Virus record (IMG/VR): IMGVR_UViG_3300010296_002331
Coordinates: 1 to 34,123 of that record
Source: a virus
Direction: 5' to 3' (one strand)
DNA length: 34,123 nucleotides
The position numbers and the translations under genes are program-made. Shown piece after piece: positions 28,433-34,123 of this stretch. Numbering within the stretch: the stretch's first letter is position 1; each line of letters starts with the position of its first letter. The notes below the pieces were generated by a model that saw only the letters and a program-made list of their open reading frames with translations, was not told the origin of the DNA and searched no databases.

Positions 28433-29702
28433 AGTTTACTCGTAATAGCACTGTATCGACGTTTATCCTTCCATTGAGCTTGGTATCGGTGGTTTTGATG
28501 TCTTCCAAAAAGGTTCTAAGAGCAACTTTGCCAGCAGATTTAAATTCTTTAAGTTGATCATCGGGCTTTCTAAGAGTCTTTTGTACACTTTCTGTTTCTT
28601 TAAAACCTTGAATAGTTGTACCTTTGACCGTTAATCCAGAACCGTCTCTGCCCATGCCTTTTGGATCTACAATTTCTGCTACGTACTTGCCCAGTTTGCG
28701 TGTTTTACAATTAAACACCCAAAGCTCACTAGCACCGACAATTTCAGCAGGATTGATACTAGCCAAAGAGTATTTGTCATCTGTAGTTTTAAATTTTAGT
28801 TTTTCAATCTGTTTAGCCGCACTACGAAGTTTAGGCTTTCGTACTTTGCGTGTGGCTTTGCTTGCTTCAATTATTACATTACAAGCATCTATGATTTTTT
28901 GTAAAGCAGTTACTTTCTTTTTAATTTGAGCTTTGCTTAAATGAGCATAACCTTCTTTAAGTTGCTCTAACATATCTGCTTCATGTTCGTCCATTTGCTT
29001 AATCTTGGCAGGACTAGGCATATTTTGTAATTCAAGTAACTCTGCCAATTCATCCTCATAGAAGTTTATAATTTTACGAGCATGAGCTTGTGTAACTTGT
29101 CGCTTGGTAAAATGTTTAGATACATCAAACGATTTAGGATCAAACTTGTCAGGATCAACTGAAAACTCTTCTATCCATTCTTCTACATCTTCAACATAGA
29201 TACAAGACTGCTCATGGATACGCTCTTGAATGGTAGGAACTTTCTTTTTGACCGTTTCTTCTTTTTTCTCTTCTACAATTTTGTCCTTGCCGTTTTCTAT
29301 AGCAACTTTGACTCTTTTGTGTATGTGCTCGGTAAGCGGAGTAACTTCTCCGGTAGTGCCTTTCAACGTCAACCAATGATCAGCATATGTCTTATTGTAA
29401 TCAGGACAGCCATCTTTTAATACCATAACCAAACAACAGGTTGTAGTGCTAATAGCAGACATCCCGCTTGCGGCTTTAGCGGCCTTTACATCGTCTTTAG
29501 AATACTCGTTTGCTAACATCCACTCCCATACACTAGGTAGCATATCTGAGTCTTTGTAGTTTTCGTAATAGAAACGTTGAGCACCATGTAATAGTCTGCT
29601 AAACTCTTGTCCTGATAATTTCTCCCAGCCTTCAAAACTAGGTCCAACTACTTTGGCTCCGCGTTTAATGCGTGGTGCTAATTTTGCTTTTTTACGAGGC
29701 AT
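28431..29702 (-). CDS. Large phage protein of unknown function, 423 aa
   Basis: A Lys/Glu-rich soluble protein starting MPRKKAKLAPRIKRGAKVVG. Three zones can be told apart: a basic N-terminus with GWEKLSGQEFSRLLHGAQRF; a long charged helical middle (about residues 130-290) with coiled-coil character; and a C-terminal zone (about 300-423) with ELWVFNCKTRKLGKYVAEIV and LTVKGTTIQGF strands. It has an AGGAG site and a sigma70-like promoter (29732-29760), so it may be expressed early, unlike the fibre gene that follows it. No family recognised. DNA binding is possible from the charge pattern but unproven. Confidence 0.75.
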   Translation of the reverse strand: MPRKKAKLAPRIKRGAKVVGPSFEGWEKLSGQEFSRLLHGAQRFYYENYKDSDMLPSVWEWMLANEYSKDDVKAAKAASGMSAISTTTCCLVMVLKDGCPDYNKTYADHWLTLKGTTGEVTPLTEHIHKRVKVAIENGKDKIVEEKKEETVKKKVPTIQERIHEQSCIYVEDVEEWIEEFSVDPDKFDPKSFDVSKHFTKRQVTQAHARKIINFYEDELAELLELQNMPSPAKIKQMDEHEADMLEQLKEGYAHLSKAQIKKKVTALQKIIDACNVIIEASKATRKVRKPKLRSAAKQIEKLKFKTTDDKYSLASINPAEIVGASELWVFNCKTRKLGKYVAEIVDPKGMGRDGSGLTVKGTTIQGFKETESVQKTLRKPDDQLKEFKSAGKVALRTFLEDIKTTDTKLNGRINVDTVLLRVN

Positions 29703-29731
29703 CCTCTTCTCCTGAAAAGTTAATTTTTAAA

Positions 29732-29760
29732 AGTATATATGCCAAAGACAAAAAAATCAA
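29732..29760 (-). promoter_or_regulatory. Sigma70-type promoter for the 423-aa gene
   Basis: TTGATT (29755-29760) and TATACT (29732-29737) on the minus strand with a 17-base spacer; one base off consensus at the -10. Confidence 0.6.
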
Positions 29761-30017
29761 CCTTTTTTGAGTATAAAGAAAGATTCGTATTTAGGATCGA
29801 ACTCGCCTGTGATAGTAACTCTGTAGCCAAATGTGTTAGGATCAGCACTGATATGGTAGACTAAATCTGTACCATGTTCCATACACCACTTACCTAAATC
29901 AGTTTGTTGCCAGTCATATATAGGAGCCGCTACATAAAGATCAGGATCTTCAACATCTCCCATTATAAAGGAATGTACTTCAACCTTCACTTTCGAGATT
30001 CCACACACATCTAGCAT
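29757..30017 (-). CDS. Small protein of unknown function, 86 aa
   Basis: Starts MLDVCGISKVKVEVHSFIMG and ends YESFFILKKG; a compact alpha/beta protein with DPDLYVAAPIYDWQQTDLGK and a GYRVTITGEF strand. The reading frame is open for another 50 codons upstream but that part is out of character (Arg-rich, antisense-like) and overlaps the ligase gene by over 140 bases; the ATG at 30017, eight bases after the ligase stop, is preferred. Probably co-transcribed with the ligase. No family recognised. Confidence 0.6.
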   Translation of the reverse strand: MLDVCGISKVKVEVHSFIMGDVEDPDLYVAAPIYDWQQTDLGKWCMEHGTDLVYHISADPNTFGYRVTITGEFDPKYESFFILKKG

Positions 30018-30025
30018 TTTCGTGC

Positions 30026-31333
30026 CTATAACTTTTCGTGTATTTCGAATCCGCGGAAGGTTTTGAATCGCGGGAAACGAAGCGAGTAAGTACCATCTTG
30101 ATTTTGTGTAATAGCATCTGCTCGTACCTCTACTAATTGTCCTAAAATAGAATCTTTGTTTGCCCAAAAACTGTCGCGATTGTCATCACTAAACCCGGAC
30201 CCAACATTAACTTTAATGTGTCTTTCGTCGTCAACGCCTTCGCAAACAAATGCTCCAAGCCTTCCTTCATTCCTGCCAGTGCCTTCTTCAATTTCTTTTA
30301 CTTCTAGTGTAACTTCAATAAATGGTTTTGCTTTTAACCAAGCGTGTGTTCTTTTACATTCATAGGGTGCATCAACATCTTTGATCATTACACCTTCATA
30401 TCCACCGTCTACAGCCGCTTTATTAAGCTCTACAAAGCGTTTGTTGCCTTCGGGAGTGTCTAAGTCTACAGTTTCCCAGTCCAACGCTTGTACGTGCTCT
30501 AAGACGGTCTTATGCTCCTCTACCCAAGCCTTGGTTATTTCACTTCTAAAACTTTGTGGCTTATCCCACTCGCCCTTTTGGAAACAGCCTAATGGAATAG
30601 TATCAAACAAGTGTAGTACAGCATCATTTGCTTCTACATTGTCCTTGCGATGTACCTGCTTCATAAGGTCTTGGAAGTTAGCACTCATTACTTCGCCGTC
30701 GAGTACAAGCGGATAAGGTACTGGGTAGTCTTTGATTACTTGCTCAATCTCTGCTATAATATGTCCAAAGTTATGAAACTGCTTACCATTACGACTGAAC
30801 ATTTCTACTTTGTCGCCTTGGATAATAGTAATAACTCTTACACCATCTAGTTTGATTTCAATCTGTTTCTTGCCAACCATTTTCTTTTCATGCTTGGCTG
30901 AATCGTGTGCTAGAGCACAAGTGAAAATAGGAACAGTGCCCGGAACTACTTTGTTTACAGTTTTCTCTGAAACACCGCAACGCAGGTCTTTGATAAGGAT
31001 TCTACGATACCATCCGTTCCACTGTTCTTCAGTAGCAACATTCATTGATAATTGAATAGCATCACGTGCGGCGTGTCCTGTTAGCTCACGCTGTTGTAAT
31101 TTTTCAGCAAGTTCTTTAAACACTTCCCAAGACAATCCTTGTCCTGACAACACATCGGAACGCTCAGGAACTTGTTTTACTCCAAATGTTACTAGAGGAT
31201 CAAGAGCCATAGTTAAACCTTCAAAGAACTCTGGAAGTCCTTCTTCGTGTGCTTGTTTTAGGATTGCTTCTTTTCCTAGACGACTGTTGTCTGCTTCTAG
31301 TTTTTGGATAATATCTTGTGGTTGTGTTCTCAT
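30026..31333 (-). CDS. 30: ATP-dependent DNA ligase, T4 gp30-like
   Basis: Seals nicks in DNA using ATP, joining Okazaki fragments and repair patches. Motif I is EIKLDGVR with the adenylated lysine K161; motif III is MFSRNGK (near residue 178); IIIa is LVLDGEVM; IV is YEGVMIKD; V is AWLKAKPF; the C-terminal OB domain ends LRFPRFKTFRGFEIHEKL. An N-terminal helical domain precedes the core, with LIKDLRCGVSEKTVNKV as in T4 ligase. At 435 aa it is a little shorter than T4 gp30. All catalytic motifs are intact. It has a consensus early promoter (31364-31392) and a GAGG ribosome binding site. Confidence 0.95.
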   Translation of the reverse strand: MRTQPQDIIQKLEADNSRLGKEAILKQAHEEGLPEFFEGLTMALDPLVTFGVKQVPERSDVLSGQGLSWEVFKELAEKLQQRELTGHAARDAIQLSMNVATEEQWNGWYRRILIKDLRCGVSEKTVNKVVPGTVPIFTCALAHDSAKHEKKMVGKKQIEIKLDGVRVITIIQGDKVEMFSRNGKQFHNFGHIIAEIEQVIKDYPVPYPLVLDGEVMSANFQDLMKQVHRKDNVEANDAVLHLFDTIPLGCFQKGEWDKPQSFRSEITKAWVEEHKTVLEHVQALDWETVDLDTPEGNKRFVELNKAAVDGGYEGVMIKDVDAPYECKRTHAWLKAKPFIEVTLEVKEIEEGTGRNEGRLGAFVCEGVDDERHIKVNVGSGFSDDNRDSFWANKDSILGQLVEVRADAITQNQDGTYSLRFPRFKTFRGFEIHEKL

Positions 31334-31363
31334 ACTTGCCTCACTAATGCCTAATTAATAATA

Positions 31364-31392
31364 ATTATAGTATATAACCAACAATATGTCAA
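31364..31392 (-). promoter_or_regulatory. Consensus sigma70-type promoter for DNA ligase
   Basis: TTGACA (31387-31392) and TATAAT (31364-31369) on the minus strand, 17-base spacer. It faces the ATG at 31333 and is divergent from the sulfotransferase-like gene. Confidence 0.85.
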
Positions 31393-31410
31393 CCACAATG
31401 GTAAAAATGA

Positions 31411-31977
31411 ATGATAACAGTAATAGCATCGTATAGATCGGGCAGTAGTGCATTTTGTCAAAAATTGTCCGAACTAACCGGATACAAATATAATCAAGAC
31501 GCATTAACAGGCGAAACAATACATACTTATTTTAAAGAGTATCCAGAAGCAAGATTTACCAATCCAAAACAAATACATAAAATTATACCTGACCAAATAA
31601 AACATTGGGAAGATAGAGGATATTTTCCCGTGCTTGATTATATAGAACCAGCAACACGATTTTATTTAATAAGAGAAAACATCACTGAGCAAATTATAAG
31701 TTGGGTCCGTGCCCAAAATTCAAAAGCCTTTCATCCTTTCCAAGACAATTGGCAAGTAGAAGTCGAAGAACCGGTTAGAGTGAGACAACTTGAAAATACA
31801 GAAAAAATGTATGCAGAAATTTTACAAAGACAAAGCGAATTATATTATAGATATCCGGGTGTATTAGTAAAGTATGAAAATATTTTTTCTAAAGAAACAC
31901 GATATAAAAGACCAGATGTTGAAGTGCCAAACTGGACATCTAAATTAAAAATTAAAAATTACTTTCCAGGGACATAA
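31411..31977 (+). CDS. Sulfotransferase-like protein, 188 aa
   Basis: The N-terminus MITVIASYRSGSSAFCQKLS has the PAPS-binding P-loop form of sulfotransferases (Y/xRSGSSxL), near residues 7-15, and FYLIRENITEQIISWVRAQ (about 90-108) fits the second PAPS-binding element (R-x(n)-S/W). Sulfotransferases move a sulfate from PAPS to a hydroxyl on a sugar, lipid or peptide; the acceptor is unknown. At 188 aa it is short for the family. There is no good ribosome binding site, and an out-of-frame ATG lies four bases before the chosen one. The gene is one base from the next plus-strand gene, so the two are an operon. Confidence 0.7.
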   Translation: MITVIASYRSGSSAFCQKLSELTGYKYNQDALTGETIHTYFKEYPEARFTNPKQIHKIIPDQIKHWEDRGYFPVLDYIEPATRFYLIRENITEQIISWVRAQNSKAFHPFQDNWQVEVEEPVRVRQLENTEKMYAEILQRQSELYYRYPGVLVKYENIFSKETRYKRPDVEVPNWTSKLKIKNYFPGT

Positions 31978-31978
31978 A

Positions 31979-32887
31979 ATGAATTTTTATTTATGGGGAG
32001 GTTGTGAATTAGAAGATACAGTACCCCACTTACAAAAAAGAATGCCTTTAAGCAAATTTAACTATGTAGGCGGAACCTGCTGCGGCTCGCTTTTTTCTAA
32101 TGCAGGACCAGTTACTGAAGCAGTTTATAATTGGTATGAGCAACTAAAAACAACAGAACCAGAAAGATCTAAAAGAATACAGTCAGCAAAAAATCTTTAT
32201 CAAGAAGTAGTAGCCAAAGATTATTTTCCTGCTTGGATGCGAAAAGAAATTACAAAAGATGATTGGCTAATACTTAGTTTTAGTAAAGAAATTTATCCTA
32301 GATATAATTCTCCAGAAGAACATATAACTTTAGGGGATGATATGGTGCAAGCATTTAGTACTGCTACTAAATTGAAATTTCCAAAAAAAATTGTTAGTAA
32401 AGTACTTGACAGGAATCATCATGTTGGATTCGATGACGAGTATGTTATCCATACTTATAAAAATGAATGGGGACCAAAGTTAGCAGAATATTTTTACGAT
32501 ATTTTCCAAGATAGGGTTCTATTAGTACACAATGAACCGGCAAGAAGATATTATCATCCTACTGTAGGTGTTTATTGGGATTTACCAACTATTAACAGTA
32601 TGAGCCAAATTTATTTAAATTCAGGTGCAGGTAAGTATCATAATAAAAATAACTGGTACGAAGTGTCTAAAACAGTAAAGTTCTTACACACAGGATTTAG
32701 ACTGAGGTACCCTGCAAGGATACCACAAATCACATTGTCGCATACAGAAACTATAGGAGACGATCATCACAAGTATGGGCGCAATGTTTTTCATTATACA
32801 AGAGACACACATAAGTTGATTGCGAAAAGAATAATAAGCAAATTATCTACAATAATTGCTAAGAAGGACGAAACCAATACCTCTTAG
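31979..32887 (+). CDS. DUF6270-like protein, possible surface-polymer enzyme, 302 aa
   Basis: Begins MNFYLWGGCELEDTVPHLQK. The start (xWGGC followed by a YVGGTCCGS stretch) and the end (GDDHHKYGRNVFHYTRDTHK with a His/Asp-rich motif) resemble the SGNH-like layout of the DUF6270 family found in bacterial polysaccharide loci; this is a pattern match only. Middle segments: DDWLILSFSKEIYPRYNSPE and RVLLVHNEPARRYYHP. It follows the sulfotransferase-like gene with one intervening base, so the two products may act on one substrate. The last 29 bases overlap the radical SAM gene on the other strand. Confidence 0.55.
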   Translation: MNFYLWGGCELEDTVPHLQKRMPLSKFNYVGGTCCGSLFSNAGPVTEAVYNWYEQLKTTEPERSKRIQSAKNLYQEVVAKDYFPAWMRKEITKDDWLILSFSKEIYPRYNSPEEHITLGDDMVQAFSTATKLKFPKKIVSKVLDRNHHVGFDDEYVIHTYKNEWGPKLAEYFYDIFQDRVLLVHNEPARRYYHPTVGVYWDLPTINSMSQIYLNSGAGKYHNKNNWYEVSKTVKFLHTGFRLRYPARIPQITLSHTETIGDDHHKYGRNVFHYTRDTHKLIAKRIISKLSTIIAKKDETNTS

Positions 32888-33932
32888 GACAAGTATCATG
32901 CAGTTCCATGTTATTGTTTACGGCAGCATCTCTTAACATTACTTGATGTAAGAAATTAGTTATAGGCTTTCCTGGAACAAAATCGCACCACGGAGGTGTA
33001 ATTAATTCTTCCAAGTCAATAGTTTTAGGGTCACTCCACTGTATAAGTCTATGAGTAAGGCCATTAATATTAACCATGTAGTGATAAATGTTGTCGTCCC
33101 CTGCAATTTTTTCCCACTTGTATTGTTTTAATCTACATATCTGTCGTACTTTGTGAACATGGTCACTCAAATACCAACGAGGCTCTTCGGGACTACGGCC
33201 AATGTCACTTCCTGCTCTTATTCTAAAATGCGTTCTATCGTCTAATATGTTTTTTCCAATATGCTGAATTTCTTCAAGTACTTCAGGTAAATGATTTAAA
33301 TCTTCAAGAGTGTATCCTACGTAGTAAACAAACAAACCAACCTCGGCACAATTTTCAATTCCTTTGATTTGTTTGTCGTGTATTTTTTGTCCTTGATAAC
33401 TATAGTGATTAAGACCTAGCATTATGCCATCAACGCCTGCATCTTTAAGTTCTTTTACGTATTCTTTTTTATGAAAGTTTACGCCGTTAGTTAAAAGCAT
33501 AATTAATCCGTGCTGATTAGTTTCTTTTTGATATTTTTTTATACTAACAACTAGATTAGATAAATCTTTTCTAACTGTAGGCTCTGCACCTGCAAGAATA
33601 ATTTCTGTGTTTTTAGGCCAAGACTTTAATTGGTTTATTATAGTATCAATGGGCTTATCGACTATTTTTGCTTCAGGTTCGTGATAGCAATGAGGGCAAT
33701 TTAAATTGCATCTATCAGTAACTTCTATCATAATACTACTTGGTATATGGAAGCCTGGATATGTATGCTCAAGAGATTTATAAAATCTTGCGTTATTTTC
33801 TATTACGTACTCAGCTTCTCCACAACTTGGACAAGTCTTTTCCATAAGAATTTTATTATCTTTTTCTATTACTCGTGCAGGTATGTGTCTATAACAGTGT
33901 TCACATAAACTGGTAGTATTTTTATCAACCAT
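32859..33932 (-). CDS. Radical SAM enzyme with N-terminal zinc-ribbon
   Basis: A 357-aa radical SAM protein. The [4Fe-4S]-SAM motif is CNLNCPHC (C75, C79, C82). The N-terminus has two Cys pairs, C10-x2-C13 and C34-x2-C37, a rubredoxin-like zinc site; this front end followed by YPGFHIPSSIMIEVTDRCNL resembles radical SAM enzymes of the archaeal tetraether-lipid-synthase type. AGAEPTVRKDL and LLTNG(V) are the usual GGEP- and TNG-like SAM-binding elements. C-terminal cysteines (PPWCDF, DTCPKRY) may bind a further cluster. Substrate unknown. A TATAAATA late promoter lies five bases before the ATG. It would need Fe-S supply and an electron donor, which this phage also seems to encode. Confidence 0.88.
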   Translation of the reverse strand: MVDKNTTSLCEHCYRHIPARVIEKDNKILMEKTCPSCGEAEYVIENNARFYKSLEHTYPGFHIPSSIMIEVTDRCNLNCPHCYHEPEAKIVDKPIDTIINQLKSWPKNTEIILAGAEPTVRKDLSNLVVSIKKYQKETNQHGLIMLLTNGVNFHKKEYVKELKDAGVDGIMLGLNHYSYQGQKIHDKQIKGIENCAEVGLFVYYVGYTLEDLNHLPEVLEEIQHIGKNILDDRTHFRIRAGSDIGRSPEEPRWYLSDHVHKVRQICRLKQYKWEKIAGDDNIYHYMVNINGLTHRLIQWSDPKTIDLEELITPPWCDFVPGKPITNFLHQVMLRDAAVNNNMELHDTCPKRYWFRPS

Positions 33933-33937
33933 GCAAG

Positions 33938-33945
33938 TATTTATA
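33938..33945 (-). promoter_or_regulatory. Late promoter octamer TATAAATA, leaderless spacing
   Basis: Exact TATAAATA on the minus strand, then CTTGC, then the ATG at 33932. Same geometry and almost the same spacer as at 28425-28432. Confidence 0.65.
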
Positions 33946-33950
33946 ATACA

Positions 33951-34123
33951 CTAGGAATGGTAATTAAATTTTAACTCACCAGATGCCTTCCATTTAATAT
34001 AGTTGTATGGAATGTACCAAGATTTTTTTAACCAAGGTATGTGTTTTCTTACTTGTTTAGGACAATATGGTATCCAACCCAACTTGCGCCATTTTTTAAA
34101 TCCTTCATTACATTCTTCCATAG
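33951..34123 (-). CDS. Partial unknown protein, C-terminal end
   Basis: The last 56 codons of a minus-strand gene that comes in from the right edge: EECNEGFKKWRKLGWIPYCP, then KQVRKHIPWLKKSWYIPYNY and a short basic tail ending YHS. It is rich in Trp, Lys and Tyr. An ATG at 34119-34121 could be internal or the true start; the edge hides this. It lies upstream of the radical SAM gene on the same strand. No function assigned. Confidence 0.5.
   Translation of the reverse strand, partial: MEECNEGFKKWRKLGWIPYCPKQVRKHIPWLKKSWYIPYNYIKWKASGELKFNYHS

Noticed and set aside
30018-30167. Upstream extension of the small gene after the ligase (start at 30167)
   Set aside because: The added 50 residues overlap the ligase OB domain in another frame and are unlike the rest; the ATG at 30017 follows the ligase stop by eight bases.
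1-34123. tRNA genes, CRISPR arrays, integrase, att sites, insertion sequences
   Set aside because: Looked for by eye and not found; no cloverleaf with CCA-like end, no regular spaced repeats, no transposase or integrase motifs. No gene-free stretch longer than about 100-110 bases exists, so there is little room for them.

Overview
The window looks like part of the genome of a lytic, AT-rich, T4-like marine myovirus. It carries a gp44-type clamp loader subunit, a gp31/GroES-like co-chaperonin, an ATP-dependent DNA ligase of the gp30 kind, a DexA-like exonuclease, and octamers matching the late promoter [N]ATAAATA. It also has the accessory and fibre gene types known from marine T4-like phages (cyanophages and pelagiphages): ThyX, MazG, HesB, QueD, a TagD-like nucleotidyltransferase, He_PIG fibre domains and very large modular fibre proteins. 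A 7Fe ferredoxin of the alphaproteobacterial FdxA type and a QueD of the 'HGY' type suggest an alphaproteobacterial host, but this is inference. I saw no integrase, att site, rRNA, tRNA or CRISPR array.

Layout. (1) 1-4547, minus strand: a tightly packed operon with TAATG or ATGA junctions. In transcription order it encodes a 54-aa membrane protein, a DEDD exonuclease, a nucleotidyltransferase, PsiE-like, clamp loader gp44, ferredoxin, MazG, an SGNH protein, ThyX and a gene that runs off the left edge. It is driven by a sigma70-type promoter whose -10 box lies in the loop of a 12-bp perfect inverted repeat that also covers the first gene's ribosome binding site. (2) 4609-6207: the gp31-like co-chaperonin, two small phage proteins and a stand-alone fragment of a DNA polymerase III alpha subunit. 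(3) 6207-19860: the virion fibre/adhesin block, six minus-strand proteins including ones of 1104 and 2548 aa, built from shared modules. (4) 19861-22064: HesB, a zinc-ribbon protein, a 55-aa membrane protein, a second SGNH protein, and a membrane-anchored EF-hand protein on the plus strand. (5) 22065-24442: an operon of RHH regulator, HNH nuclease and coiled-coil protein, a divergent exported protein, and a UV-damage endonuclease. (6) 24474-28419: glycosyltransferase, QueD, a sugar-transferase-like protein and more structural genes. (7) 28431-34123: a large unknown protein, DNA ligase, and an accessory set of sulfotransferase-like, DUF6270-like and radical SAM proteins.

Two promoter classes can be read directly. 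One is consensus TTGACA/17/TATAAT-type sites, probably host-polymerase early promoters, ahead of the 54-aa gene, rhh, uvsE, queD, the 423-aa gene and the ligase. The other is [N]ATAAATA late sites ahead of structural genes, hesB, the SGNH gene, the EF-hand protein and the radical SAM gene. Two of the late sites are placed so that transcription would start on the A of the ATG.

Together the genes suggest a phage that makes its own nucleotides (ThyX, MazG), replicates and repairs DNA (gp44, ligase, UvsE, exonuclease), brings its own folding helper, supplies iron-sulfur and redox parts (ferredoxin, HesB, radical SAM), builds long modular fibres, and carries a set of surface-glycan or small-molecule modifying enzymes.
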